Of a stretch of DNA of 64,000 bases, positions 34,962 through 44,205 are shown in pieces. Under the pieces are notes generated by a model that saw only the letters and a program-made list of their open reading frames with translations, was not told the origin of the DNA and made no database searches. The stretch is from the NCBI GenBank assembly GCA_964587815.1, contig CAZPMH010000001.1:124001-188000 (forward strand), written 5' to 3'. How positions within the stretch are numbered: position 1 is the stretch's first letter; each line of letters begins with the position of its first letter. The position numbers and the translations under genes are program-made. The DNA comes from UBA1672 sp964587815. Its GTDB lineage: Bacteria; Pseudomonadota; Alphaproteobacteria; Micavibrionales; Micavibrionaceae.

Positions 34962-35162
34962 TTAAATCAGGTTTTTCTTTTTCAATACATATTCAAGGCG
35001 TTTAAGCGCGTTGCGTTTTAACATATCGCGCGGTGTATTCGCCGGCCCTTGAATAGACGCTTCGGTCAGAGTTTTTGAGTCCATTGCGGACACTTTCACA
35101 TACTGCCCTATAGGATGGAATTCAATGATGATTTCTCGATCTTGTAACGGGTTTTGTGGCAT
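34962..35162 (-). CDS. Small conserved protein, DUF6898-like
   Basis: 66 aa with the motif EIIIEFHPIGQYVKVSAMD and SIQGPANTPRDMLKRNALKRL. I recognise this as a short family found beside rpiB/ldtR in alphaproteobacteria; its function is unknown. No signal peptide or membrane segment; basic C-terminus. It sits between ldtR and rpiB, both on the same strand. Confidence 0.7.
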   Translation of the reverse strand: MPQNPLQDREIIIEFHPIGQYVKVSAMDSKTLTEASIQGPANTPRDMLKRNALKRLEYVLKKKNLI

Positions 35163-35190
35163 GTTCCTGATTGCCTTACGACCTTTTTAT

Positions 35191-35715
35191 TTAGAAGCCA
35201 CCCGAGAAGTTTGTTTGCTGTGCCCAGAAGCGCTCCAGCATTTTCAGCGTTTGGTTCAATTCGCCTAATCGTTCTGCAGTTAGTTCTGTGCCTTCGATTT
35301 GATCTTCGTGACGCTTGAACATATCTGAAATCATTTTTCTGAGCTCAATCCCTTTATCAGACAAACGAACGCGAATGGAGCGCTTATCGTGCACGGAGCG
35401 TTCTTGGATCAGATAGTCATTTTCCACCATCTTCTTCACGTTGTAGGATACGTTTGAGCCCAGATAATATCCGCGGATTGTCAATTCCCCAACGGTCATC
35501 TCCTCCTCACCGACATTATACAGAATCATGCATTGGACGTTGTTAATGTCTTGCATGCCCTTCTTATCCAGCTCTACTTTCAACACGTCCAAGAAATGAC
35601 GGTGTAGTCGTTCTATGAGTTGGATTGAGTCGTAATACGCTGCTGTCACGGAAATCTCCCGTTGGTGGGTTGATAAATATTGAATGATCGTAATAAAAGT
35701 TTGATCACGCTGCAA
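35191..35715 (-). CDS. ldtR: MarR-family winged-helix regulator, LdtR-like
   Basis: 174 aa. The winged HTH is around residues 70-130 (MTVGELTIRGYYLGSNVSYNVKKMVENDYL, with the wing SVHDKRSIRVRLSDKG). The conserved N-terminal Tyr/Asp segment and the GYYLGSNVSYNV recognition helix match LdtR, which in Liberibacter and Sinorhizobium controls an L,D-transpeptidase. Divergent from hemB with a 58-base shared region. A YcbB-like L,D-transpeptidase is 14 kb away at 49591. Confidence 0.82.
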   Translation of the reverse strand: MQRDQTFITIIQYLSTHQREISVTAAYYDSIQLIERLHRHFLDVLKVELDKKGMQDINNVQCMILYNVGEEEMTVGELTIRGYYLGSNVSYNVKKMVENDYLIQERSVHDKRSIRVRLSDKGIELRKMISDMFKRHEDQIEGTELTAERLGELNQTLKMLERFWAQQTNFSGGF

Positions 35716-35773
35716 AGTGAATTTATAACTCTTTTAGCTTAAAGAAATGTAAAAATAAAAGTAATTGCTAGAT

Positions 35774-36763
35774 ATGACAGGCTTTTTCCCCAAAAAACGT
35801 ATGCGTAGACTGCGTTCTGCACCATGGATCAGAAATATGGTGCAAGAACATCATTTGCATGTTAGCGACCTGATTTGGCCTGTTTTTATGGTCGAAGGTG
35901 ATAATGTTCGCGACCCGATTCCCTCTATGCCGGGTGTTGAGCGCTATTCTATTGACGTTCTTTGTGATGAAGTTAAAGCGGCTCGTGATTTGGGAATTCC
36001 TGCCATTGCCCTATTCCCTGTGACGCCGCAGGAGAAGAAAAGTGATGATGGTGCAGAGGCCTTTAATCCTGATAATCTTATTTGCCGCGCTTTAAAGCGA
36101 TTAAAAGCAGATATCCCTGACATTGGATTGATCACGGATGTCGCACTTGATCCCTATACCAGCCATGGGCATGACGGCGTTTTACAAGATGGTCGTATTT
36201 TGAATGATGAGACGGTTGATATTTTATGCAAACAGGCCGTTGTCCAAGCCGAAGCAGGTGCAGATGTGATTGCCCCGTCTGACATGATGGACGGGCGCGT
36301 TGGTTTTATTCGCGATGCGCTGGATGATCATGGTTTTCAAGATGTTATGATTATGGCGTATGCCGCGAAATATGCTTCTGCTTTTTATGGCCCGTTTCGT
36401 GATGCTGTGCAGTCTTCTTCTGCGCTTCAGGGTGATAAGAAAACGTATCAGATGAACCCTGCTAATGGTGATGAGGCCATGACTGAGGTTGCTCTTGATG
36501 TTGATGAAGGCGCCGACATGGTCATGGTGAAGCCGGGTATGCCTTATCTGGATATTGTCCGAAATGTTAAAGATTCATTTCAAATGCCCACGTTCGCTTA
36601 TCATGTCAGCGGTGAATACGCGATGTTGCGAGCGGCGTGCGATCAAGGCTGGTTAGATTATGACCGATGCATAATAGAAGCAATGTTGTGCTTCAAGCGT
36701 GCGGGGTGCGATGGTGTTTTAACCTATGCCGCGCGTGATGTTGCAAAACTTATCCAGAAGTAA
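35774..36763 (+). CDS. hemB: Delta-aminolevulinic acid dehydratase (porphobilinogen synthase)
   Basis: 329 aa from the ATG at 35774 (a TTG lies 9 bases upstream). Condenses two 5-aminolevulinates to porphobilinogen. The active-site lysines fall in MAYAAKYASAFYGPFR and MVMVKPGMPYLD. The metal region reads DVALDPYTSHGHDG, with Asp and Ala in place of the cysteines of zinc enzymes, so this is the Mg-dependent type. No strong ribosome site. Divergent from ldtR. Confidence 0.95.
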   Translation: MTGFFPKKRMRRLRSAPWIRNMVQEHHLHVSDLIWPVFMVEGDNVRDPIPSMPGVERYSIDVLCDEVKAARDLGIPAIALFPVTPQEKKSDDGAEAFNPDNLICRALKRLKADIPDIGLITDVALDPYTSHGHDGVLQDGRILNDETVDILCKQAVVQAEAGADVIAPSDMMDGRVGFIRDALDDHGFQDVMIMAYAAKYASAFYGPFRDAVQSSSALQGDKKTYQMNPANGDEAMTEVALDVDEGADMVMVKPGMPYLDIVRNVKDSFQMPTFAYHVSGEYAMLRAACDQGWLDYDRCIIEAMLCFKRAGCDGVLTYAARDVAKLIQK

Positions 36764-36848
36764 TTTGTTGAATTTCCGCCTGTTTTCTGCCTGACACTTG
36801 ATTTCACACCCTAGACAGCGCAGTATTTTTATATTGCGTAAAACTTCG

Positions 36849-36869
36849 ATTCTGCGATTCCTGCAGAAT
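36849..36869. repeat. Seven-base inverted repeat upstream of motA
   Basis: ATTCTGC-GATTCCT-GCAGAAT, perfect arms around a seven-base loop, 63 bases before the motA ATG. No T tract follows, so it is unlikely to be a terminator for hemB; an operator or leader hairpin is possible. Confidence 0.35.
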
Positions 36870-36931
36870 TATTTCAAATTCTTGACTGCGTTCATCTTCT
36901 AACTTTTTGTTTTAACGGATCACTCAGCACC

Positions 36932-37822
36932 ATGAAGCTGTTCGGTATTCTTCTTGTCTTTATCTGCACCATTGGTGGCCTTATGATGGCTGCCGGCGTT
37001 GATAAAGCTATGCACTTGCTTACAGGCATTATCCTTCCTGCCACGCCTGCAGAGGTTGTCATTATTATGGGCTGTGCAGTTTCGGCGTTTATCATCGCCA
37101 ATTCGATGGATACGATTAAATATACGATTAAATATTTCGGATGCTTGATTAAGCCTGCCGCCTATAAAAAAGACGATTATGTTGAGCTGCTGTCCATGAT
37201 GTTTACAGTATTTAAGCTCGCGCGGACAAAGGGGTTTCTCGCGCTGGAGCAGCACGTAGAAAATTCACATGACAGCGCCTTATTCTCTGCGTTTCCGAAA
37301 TTTCACGGTAATCATCACTCGCTTGATTTTCTGTGTGATTATTTGCGTATTATTTCGTTGGGTAACGAAGATCCCGGGCAAATCGGTGCGTTGATGGATA
37401 AAGAAATTGAGCAAATTGCGCACCATGAACTTCACCCCGCGCACGCGATGCACCATATGGCCGAAGGTATCCCCGCGCTTGGTATCGTTGCTGCGGTTTT
37501 GGGCGTTATCAAAACTATGGCCTCGATTGCAGAGCCGCCCGAGGTGTTGGGTAAGCTGATCGGTAGCGCCTTGGTTGGTACGTTTTTGGGTGTTTGGTTG
37601 TCTTATGCAATTTTCTCTCCGATCTCTACGGCGATGGAAGAAAAGGCCAATACAGAAATTATGTATTACAAGGTTTTGAAGGCAGGAATTGTTGCATTTC
37701 TTGGCGGCGCTGCGCCGCAAGTTGCCGTTGAATTTGCAAGGAAGACTTTGCCGCATAACGTTCAACCGAGTTTTATTGAATTGGAGGAAATTTTGAACGA
37801 GCTTCCTCCGCCGCCAACATAG
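36932..37822 (+). CDS. motA: Flagellar motor stator protein MotA
   Basis: 296 aa. Four transmembrane helices are visible (~2-20, 34-52, ~170-190, ~200-222), with the family GIPALGIVAAVLGVI and LIGSALVGTFLGVWLSY motifs in the last two. The cytoplasmic loop carries basic/acidic residues for FliG contact (LARTKGFLALEQHVE). Together with MotB it forms the ion channel that turns the flagellum. Nearest upstream region is 168 bases with a 7-base hairpin. motB follows after 10 bases. Confidence 0.95.
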   Translation: MKLFGILLVFICTIGGLMMAAGVDKAMHLLTGIILPATPAEVVIIMGCAVSAFIIANSMDTIKYTIKYFGCLIKPAAYKKDDYVELLSMMFTVFKLARTKGFLALEQHVENSHDSALFSAFPKFHGNHHSLDFLCDYLRIISLGNEDPGQIGALMDKEIEQIAHHELHPAHAMHHMAEGIPALGIVAAVLGVIKTMASIAEPPEVLGKLIGSALVGTFLGVWLSYAIFSPISTAMEEKANTEIMYYKVLKAGIVAFLGGAAPQVAVEFARKTLPHNVQPSFIELEEILNELPPPPT

Positions 37823-37832
37823 GAAGGGGTTT

Positions 37833-38792
37833 ATGAAAGCGCCCTCTTCTGTTTCTATAGAGCTCATTGATTTAGATTACGTTCACCATGGTGGCGCTTG
37901 GAAGGTTGCCTATGCTGACTTTGTGACGGCGATGATGGCGTTCTTTCTGCTGATGTGGTTGTTAAATGTCACAACGCAGGAACAAAAAGACGCGCTTTCC
38001 GATTATTTTAACCCCAGCCACCCTATGGTTTCAGATAGCCGAAGCGGAGCCGGAGGCGTTATGGGTGGACTGACCATGTCGCCTGAGGGTGCCATGGCGT
38101 CGACCAAAAATCCGATTATTCCCATACAAGCAACACAGCAACGCAAGCGTGGCGGCGAAGTAAAATCAAAAGTTAATCAGGCAAAGGAAAAGGCGCAACA
38201 AAAGCGATTTGAAGAGGCCGCGTTAAAAATTCAGCAAGCCATCGCAAAAAACGAGGCATTGCGAAAATTATCTGACAATATTGCAATTGATATCACGCCT
38301 GAGGGTTTACGCATACAAATCATCGACCAGGAAGATGAAGCGATGTTTGCGCCAGGCAGCGCGCGTTTGTTCGAACGCACAGAGATGCTGTTGCGTGAAA
38401 TCACCAAAATTATTATTGAAATGCCAAATGATCTCTCTATTCGCGGGCATACGGATTCCAGTCGATACGCGGCTGACGCAACCTATACAAATTGGGAACT
38501 TTCGGCGGATCGGGCGAATGCGTCGAGACGTGTCATATTAGGGGCAGGAATGCCGACTGATCGGCTTAACAATGTTATGGGTAAGGCTGATACATCACTC
38601 CTTATTACTGATAACCCGCTTGACCCGCGGAACAGGCGTATCAGTATGATTTTGCTGAATGAAGACTTTTCCAGCGCTCTTCCGCCCGAAGAGGGTTCTG
38701 AAATCACGGACGATGACGGATCGTTCGAAGGCTCTCTGGGCGATTCGCCTTCATTGTTTGAAAAAACCCCAGGCGTAGTTGAATTTCCTTAA
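37833..38792 (+). CDS. motB: Flagellar motor stator protein MotB
   Basis: 319 aa. One N-terminal transmembrane helix with the proton-binding Asp in VAYADFVTAMMAFFLLMWLL, the proton-type (E. coli-like) signature rather than sodium-type PomB. A periplasmic linker follows, then an OmpA-like peptidoglycan-binding domain (SIRGHTDSSRYAADATYTNWELSADRANA). A strong AGGAAGGGG ribosome site precedes the ATG, 10 bases after motA. Confidence 0.96.
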   Translation: MKAPSSVSIELIDLDYVHHGGAWKVAYADFVTAMMAFFLLMWLLNVTTQEQKDALSDYFNPSHPMVSDSRSGAGGVMGGLTMSPEGAMASTKNPIIPIQATQQRKRGGEVKSKVNQAKEKAQQKRFEEAALKIQQAIAKNEALRKLSDNIAIDITPEGLRIQIIDQEDEAMFAPGSARLFERTEMLLREITKIIIEMPNDLSIRGHTDSSRYAADATYTNWELSADRANASRRVILGAGMPTDRLNNVMGKADTSLLITDNPLDPRNRRISMILLNEDFSSALPPEEGSEITDDDGSFEGSLGDSPSLFEKTPGVVEFP

Positions 38793-38842
38793 ATATATCG
38801 CTACCTTTGGTGATCAACCGTAAACAAATATAAGGTTTGTCC

Positions 38843-39733
38843 ATGATTTATTTCCGTCTGTTTTTAATTCTTTTTCTGTGCGGCGCTTTATCTTTTTCTG
38901 CTTTTGCCCAGACCGCTCCTACACCTGAAGTAAAACCAGCTGAGGAAGCGCGGGTAAAGCTCTACAGGTTAGATTGCGGAACAATTAACGTTTCTGATTT
39001 GAACGTTTTTTCTGATACAGACCAATATGTCGGAGAGCAAAAACAGCTGGCCTCGTCTTGTTACCTTATACGCTATGATGACAAAGTTGTTCTTTGGGAC
39101 ACAGGTTTACCGAACTCCATCGCTGAAAAGCCGGAAGGTGTTGTGAACGGTGTTTTCGGCCTGAGAGTGCAAAATACATTAGCAAGTCAATTAGACGTTC
39201 TTGGTCTAAAACCTTCTGATGTTACGCATGTGGCTCTTTCACATTTGCATTTTGACCATGCAGGCAATACCAATATGTTCGAGAACGCGCAGTTGATTGT
39301 CCAGAAAGTCGAACTCGATTTTGTGAAGAACAATCCGGAAGAAGCCAAAAAGTATTTCATGGATGCAACGCTTATCAGCCACTTTTTAGAGAGTAAAAAG
39401 GAAGATAAGATCAAAGCCATTGAGGGTGACGTCGATTTGTTCGGAGATGGTATTTTAAAAACAATTTTTTTGCCCGGTCATACACCGGGTCACATGGCAC
39501 TTTTGATTAACCTTGAGGAAAGCGGCCCCCTTATTCTGGCCGGCGATCAGTGGCATTTTACTGAAAATCATGCTCATAATGGTGTACCGAGCTTTAATTA
39601 TGACCGCGCAGATACGCTTGCCTCTTCCGATAAGCTGGATAAATTACGGGAAAACCATAATGCGATTATGATTATACAGCATGAGCCGAATGATAATTCA
39701 TCGTTTCCTGCGTTACCTGATTTTATGAAGTAA
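38843..39733 (+). CDS. Exported MBL-fold hydrolase, N-acyl-homoserine-lactonase-like
   Basis: 296 aa from the ATG at 38843 (TAAGG seven bases upstream). A signal peptide ends near AFA-QT (residue ~21). Metal site HLHFDHAGN (HxHxDH), then the His in LPGHTPGHM, Asp in LAGDQW, and His in IIQHEP. This order and the DTGLPNS segment match the AiiA/AttM lactonase group. Unlike those cytoplasmic enzymes it appears secreted to the periplasm. Substrate could be a lactone but is unproven. Fifty bases after motB on the same strand. Confidence 0.75.
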   Translation: MIYFRLFLILFLCGALSFSAFAQTAPTPEVKPAEEARVKLYRLDCGTINVSDLNVFSDTDQYVGEQKQLASSCYLIRYDDKVVLWDTGLPNSIAEKPEGVVNGVFGLRVQNTLASQLDVLGLKPSDVTHVALSHLHFDHAGNTNMFENAQLIVQKVELDFVKNNPEEAKKYFMDATLISHFLESKKEDKIKAIEGDVDLFGDGILKTIFLPGHTPGHMALLINLEESGPLILAGDQWHFTENHAHNGVPSFNYDRADTLASSDKLDKLRENHNAIMIIQHEPNDNSSFPALPDFMK

Positions 39734-39755
39734 AAGCAGCCCCGATCAGAAGTTT

Positions 39756-40820
39756 TTAACTTACAGGATCAAACTGACCCTCATCGCTCGGTTCTTCTGC
39801 TGCGAACAGGCTTTCAAGAGTTGCGTCATCTTCATCGTCCCAGAGGACGCTGATGACTTGATCTAGCGCATGTGCACCGTCCGTGTCGCCATTATCTTGC
39901 ATCATATCGGCAAACAGCACCGCCCGTTCATAGGCTTCGTCGCTTTGTGACAGCTCTTGTTGCACTTGTTCAGGCACATCAAAATAGCGCAGGTCAATTT
40001 CCGCGCCGCTTTGAAAAAAAACGTGATCAAAGAATTCTGTCATTTCATGAGATACGGTCGCAGCGGCACCTTCCAAATTCGGCTTAACCATCTCTACTAC
40101 GTAAGGTTTTGCGAACCAGCCGTATGTTGCAAGTATGTCCTTTGCCGTCAATGTCTCTTCAACTTCACCGTTTTCGTTTTGTGGCAACGGGCATAAATCA
40201 AGATATGTCACAGCATATAATTGGGTGCGCTCAAATAGATCAAATTTTCCGCCGTCAAGGTATTCAGGTACTTGCTCGGGCAAACCGAAACCTTCGAAAT
40301 CGCCTGTTTTGCAGGCGCAGTATGATTGCAGCAAACGTCCCGTTAACGTGTTGTTTGGCGGGTCTTTGATTTCATTTTCGAGTGCTTTACGCAACTCTGC
40401 GCTTAATTCTTCGTGATTATCGGGAAGCATTTCAATCAGAGCGGGCCATGTGTGCCTTTTACGATGCGCCTCTTTTATATGTGCTGCAATATCGGGCAGT
40501 GGCGAAAAAAATCGTTCCGCTTCGTTTATATCAAAGGTTATGTCATCAAGGCCTTGATCCTGAACGTGTTGCGACATCTTGACCAAAGCGGGCACAAGAA
40601 GTTTAAAATGTAGCGTATGCCAGAATGAGTTCTGATCGCCTGTAAATGCTCCATCGGATTTTGTTGGTGGTGTCACGCCTTCGGACACGAGGATTTCTAC
40701 AAGTTCCTCGTCCTGCTCACCGTTTTGTTTGCGCCAGATATCGGAGCCTTTCAGCTGTTGCATAAGCTCGGTCTGGCTTTCAAGTGCTTGGAATAAAACT
40801 GCGTACGATAGACGTTTCAT
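39756..40820 (-). CDS. Hypothetical acidic protein
   Basis: 354 aa. Predicted soluble and cytoplasmic, with no signal or membrane segment; very acidic, especially the C-terminal ~50 residues (DDEDDATLESLFAAEEPSDE). Mostly helical. Two Cys in CACKTG near residue 167 do not form a recognisable zinc site. I know no family. It ends convergently 22 bases from the lactonase-like gene and stands upstream of nothing on its strand, so it seems to be monocistronic. Confidence 0.65.
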   Translation of the reverse strand: MKRLSYAVLFQALESQTELMQQLKGSDIWRKQNGEQDEELVEILVSEGVTPPTKSDGAFTGDQNSFWHTLHFKLLVPALVKMSQHVQDQGLDDITFDINEAERFFSPLPDIAAHIKEAHRKRHTWPALIEMLPDNHEELSAELRKALENEIKDPPNNTLTGRLLQSYCACKTGDFEGFGLPEQVPEYLDGGKFDLFERTQLYAVTYLDLCPLPQNENGEVEETLTAKDILATYGWFAKPYVVEMVKPNLEGAAATVSHEMTEFFDHVFFQSGAEIDLRYFDVPEQVQQELSQSDEAYERAVLFADMMQDNGDTDGAHALDQVISVLWDDEDDATLESLFAAEEPSDEGQFDPVS

Positions 40821-40884
40821 TTTATAATTAGACCCGAAACGTTTATCTTATGTCAATGAAATTGCTTTGCGTTTGAACGCGCTC

Positions 40885-41934
40885 TTAGTCGTTGAATTTC
40901 CATCCGCCATATTTTTCGGCATATTCTTTCGCCTTGGCTTTCATTTTTTCTCTGGACTCATTACTGATCGTAATATCATTGTCGGCAAGCATCTTAGAAA
41001 CCTTAGCATCGAGGTCAACGAATGTTGCGTCAGGCCTTTCTGAGGCCAATGCCGTGAATGCCCAAGCATAGGTTTCGAAAAAATTCTTGGGAACACCATG
41101 CCCGAAGAGATAGAGCTCAGACAGTTTCTGTTGTGCGTCTGAAAAACCGGCTCCTGATGCAATAAGACAGTTTTGTACTTCTGTTGAGTTAGGTTTTTTA
41201 ATGGTGATGCAAAGCTGCCTCGACTCTTGAATATGACGCTTTGGGTCTTCTTTTCCTCTTTTGGCAGCTCTCTCGTACCAGAAGCCTGCTTCCAATAAAT
41301 CTTTTTCTACACCTCGGCCCCTGAAGTAAGAATTACCCAAGTTTATCTGAGCTATTGCATGGCCACTTTCAGCAGATTCTTTTAACCAATAAAAACCTTT
41401 TTCATAGTCAACATCAGTTCCGATTCCTTCATTATAAAAGGTTCCAAGTTTACTTTGCGCTATAACATCTCCAAGCTCTGCTGCTTTTTTGCTCCACTTA
41501 AAAGCTTCAGCGTATCTTTTGTGTTGGTAACTCAAATTAGTGAGATTTTTCATGCCAGTGAAATCGCCATTTATCGCAGATTGTTCATACCAATAAAACG
41601 CTTTCTCTAAATCCGGCTCTGTCCCAGAACCTGTTTTGAAAAACACCCCAAGATTATTCTGCGCTTTTGCGTGCCCCTTTTCTGCCGCCCTTAGATAGTA
41701 TTCGAACGCTTTACTTTCGTCTTTTTCAGCTTCGTTCCGAGCAAAATGATAGTATTTTGCGAGGCTAAATAAAGCTTCCACATCACCTCGTGAAGCCTGC
41801 TTTTCCCAATATGATACTTGCATTGCAAAATAAGCATCATTGAACGATTTTTGATTAATATAAAACAACACTAAATATCCCGCTGGCAGGCTTGCCGCGA
41901 CTAACGTAAAAATAAGTATTCGTTTTATATTCAC
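40885..41934 (-). CDS. Sel1-repeat (SLR/TPR-like) protein with N-terminal membrane anchor
   Basis: 349 aa. GTG start; the N-terminal ~25 residues form a hydrophobic helix (signal anchor, no lipobox), then about six Sel1-like repeats, seen from motifs such as AQNNLGVFFKTGSG, AQSKLGTFYNEGIGTD and AQINLGNSYFRGRGVEKD. Such solenoids bind partner proteins; function here unknown. Two cysteines in the middle (QLCIT, QNCLIA) lie in a non-repeat insert. Located just downstream of parC on the same strand, with 21 bases between. Confidence 0.8.
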   Translation of the reverse strand: MNIKRILIFTLVAASLPAGYLVLFYINQKSFNDAYFAMQVSYWEKQASRGDVEALFSLAKYYHFARNEAEKDESKAFEYYLRAAEKGHAKAQNNLGVFFKTGSGTEPDLEKAFYWYEQSAINGDFTGMKNLTNLSYQHKRYAEAFKWSKKAAELGDVIAQSKLGTFYNEGIGTDVDYEKGFYWLKESAESGHAIAQINLGNSYFRGRGVEKDLLEAGFWYERAAKRGKEDPKRHIQESRQLCITIKKPNSTEVQNCLIASGAGFSDAQQKLSELYLFGHGVPKNFFETYAWAFTALASERPDATFVDLDAKVSKMLADNDITISNESREKMKAKAKEYAEKYGGWKFND

Positions 41935-41955
41935 AATACGGATTTAGAAAATCCT

Positions 41956-44205
41956 TTAAAACTTGTAATCGAAGCGGTTGCTTTTGGGGAAGCCGTTTGG
42001 CGGCAGGCGACCTGCGCTGGCGCGTTTGCCGATCCACGGTTTGATATCCTCAACCGTGGTTGTTCCTGATCCGTATTTATATTCCAGCCCCTGCTCCATA
42101 TTAAATGCTTTTGCGTCGGAGAGCTTACCATCCTTGTATTTCTGTAAGATTACGCCTTTGCCCTTGGTCATTTCGGGCAATTCATCCAGCGGGAAGACCA
42201 ACATTTTGCGGTTTGTGCCGATGATTGCGATGTGATCGTCCTGATCTTCGACATAACGGCAGATTGCGGCCTTGACCTTGCCTGAGACATTCAAAACCTG
42301 TTTCCCGTTCTTTGTTTGCGCCAAAACATCATCTGTTTTGACGATGAAGCCGCGCCCGTCACTGGAGGCGACGACCATTTTGCGTTCGGGTTCGTACAGG
42401 CGCATGGAGGTCACAACCGCGTCATTCGGCAGGTCGACCATGATGCGTAACGGCTCACCGAAGCCGCGGCCTGACGGCAATTTATCACAGCCGAGCGTAT
42501 AGAAACGGCCGTTAGTGCCGAAAATCATGAGCTTATCGGTGGTTTGTGCCTCAATCACGAATTGGCCGCGGTCGCCGTCTTTATATTTGATGTCGCCTGA
42601 TTTGTGGCCGTGGCCCTTCATCGCCTTTACCCAGCCTTGCGCCGAACAAATAACGGTTATCGGTTCTTTTTCGATCATGACTTGATCAAGGTCGACGGCA
42701 ATTGGTGCAGGCGGCTTACCTATGACGGTGCGGCGTTTGCCTAATTCGGTCTCTTCGCCGAACATCTCTTTAAGAGATTTGATTTGTTTTTTGATTTTTG
42801 TCCATTGGCGCGCTTCGGATTTGATCAGTTTTTCCAAATCATCGCGCTCTTTGGTCAAGGCTTCGTGATCTTTGCGAATTTCGAGTTCCTGCAATTTATG
42901 CAAACGACGCAAGCGCAAGTTCAGAATTTCTTCAGCTTGATATTCGGTTAAATCGAAGGTTTCGATCAGTTTTTCTTTTGGCTTATCTTCGAAACGGATG
43001 ATGCGGATGACTTCATCGATGTTAAGATAAACAATCAGGAAGCCCTCCAGACGTTCGATATCCCTGAGCACTTTTTCCAAGCGGTGTCGGGATCTGCGCA
43101 CAAGGACTTCTTGCTGGTGGTCGAGCCAGTTTTGAAGAGCTTCTTTAAGGTTCATGACTTTTGGCACGAGGCCGTTTTCAAGAACGTTCAAGTTCATGTT
43201 GAAGCGTGTTTCAAGGTCACAGGCGCGGAAGAGTGCCTCCATCAAGATTTGCGGTTCGACGTTGCGGTTTTTCGGCACGAGGATGAGGCGTACATCTTCG
43301 GCAGACTCATCGCGCACATCGTCGAGCAGCGGCAGTTTCTTTGTATTGATAAGATCAGCGATTTTTTCGATTAGTTTGGACTTTTGAACCTGATACGGAA
43401 TTTCAGTGACCACAATTTGGTACATGCCTTGTTTCAGCTCTTCCTTTTCCCATTTGGCACGAATGCGGAATGCGCCCTTCCCCGTGGCGTAGGCGTTAAT
43501 TACATCTTCGCGTTTTTCGACCAATGTTCCGCCTGTGGGCATGTCGGGGCCTTGGATAATATCGACCAGCTCTTCGATGCTCGGGTCTTTTTCCAACATG
43601 AGCAGCATGCCTTCACACAGCTCAGCGACATTGTGCGGCGGGATGTTGGTTGCCATTCCCACGGCGATACCGCTGGAGCCGTTCGCGAGCAAGTTCGGGA
43701 ACCCGCCGGGCAGAACAACAGGTTCACTTTCTGACCCGTCATAGTTTGAACGAAAATCAACCGCGTTTTCTTCGATGCCGTCAAGCAGTAGTAAGGCCAC
43801 GTCTGTAAGTCGCGCTTCGGTGTAACGCATAGCGGCCGCGTTATCGCCGTCAATGTTTCCGAAATTCCCCTGCCCGTCCACTAGCGGATAGCGTTGGGAG
43901 AAGTCCTGCGCGAGGCGGACCATTGCGTCATAGACGGCTGTATCACCATGCGGGTGGTATTTACCGATGACATCACCAACAACACGCGCGGATTTTTTCG
44001 GGCTTTGTGTCGGGTTCAGTTTGAGCTGATACATCGCATACATCAGGCGTCTGTGTACAGGCTTCATCCCATCGCGCACATCGGGGAGTGAACGGCTCAT
44101 AATTGTAGAGAGTGCATAGGAAAGATAGCGATCCGAGAGGATCTCGCTCATAGGCTGGTCGATGATTTCGTTTGCGGGTTCTTGTGCAGTATTATCCTTC
44201 GACAT
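41956..44205 (-). CDS. parC: DNA topoisomerase IV subunit A
   Basis: 749 aa. Type II topoisomerase A subunit: conserved VVGDVIGKYHPHGDTAVYDAMVRLAQDFS near the N-terminus, catalytic Tyr in AAMRYTEARLT, then the coiled-coil gate and an irregular C-terminal beta-pinwheel. Decatenates daughter chromosomes with ParE. Length is nearer ParC than GyrA, and the C-terminal domain lacks an obvious GyrA-box. recO overlaps the start by 14 bases, the usual alphaproteobacterial recO-parC order. Confidence 0.93.
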   Translation of the reverse strand: MSKDNTAQEPANEIIDQPMSEILSDRYLSYALSTIMSRSLPDVRDGMKPVHRRLMYAMYQLKLNPTQSPKKSARVVGDVIGKYHPHGDTAVYDAMVRLAQDFSQRYPLVDGQGNFGNIDGDNAAAMRYTEARLTDVALLLLDGIEENAVDFRSNYDGSESEPVVLPGGFPNLLANGSSGIAVGMATNIPPHNVAELCEGMLLMLEKDPSIEELVDIIQGPDMPTGGTLVEKREDVINAYATGKGAFRIRAKWEKEELKQGMYQIVVTEIPYQVQKSKLIEKIADLINTKKLPLLDDVRDESAEDVRLILVPKNRNVEPQILMEALFRACDLETRFNMNLNVLENGLVPKVMNLKEALQNWLDHQQEVLVRRSRHRLEKVLRDIERLEGFLIVYLNIDEVIRIIRFEDKPKEKLIETFDLTEYQAEEILNLRLRRLHKLQELEIRKDHEALTKERDDLEKLIKSEARQWTKIKKQIKSLKEMFGEETELGKRRTVIGKPPAPIAVDLDQVMIEKEPITVICSAQGWVKAMKGHGHKSGDIKYKDGDRGQFVIEAQTTDKLMIFGTNGRFYTLGCDKLPSGRGFGEPLRIMVDLPNDAVVTSMRLYEPERKMVVASSDGRGFIVKTDDVLAQTKNGKQVLNVSGKVKAAICRYVEDQDDHIAIIGTNRKMLVFPLDELPEMTKGKGVILQKYKDGKLSDAKAFNMEQGLEYKYGSGTTTVEDIKPWIGKRASAGRLPPNGFPKSNRFDYKF

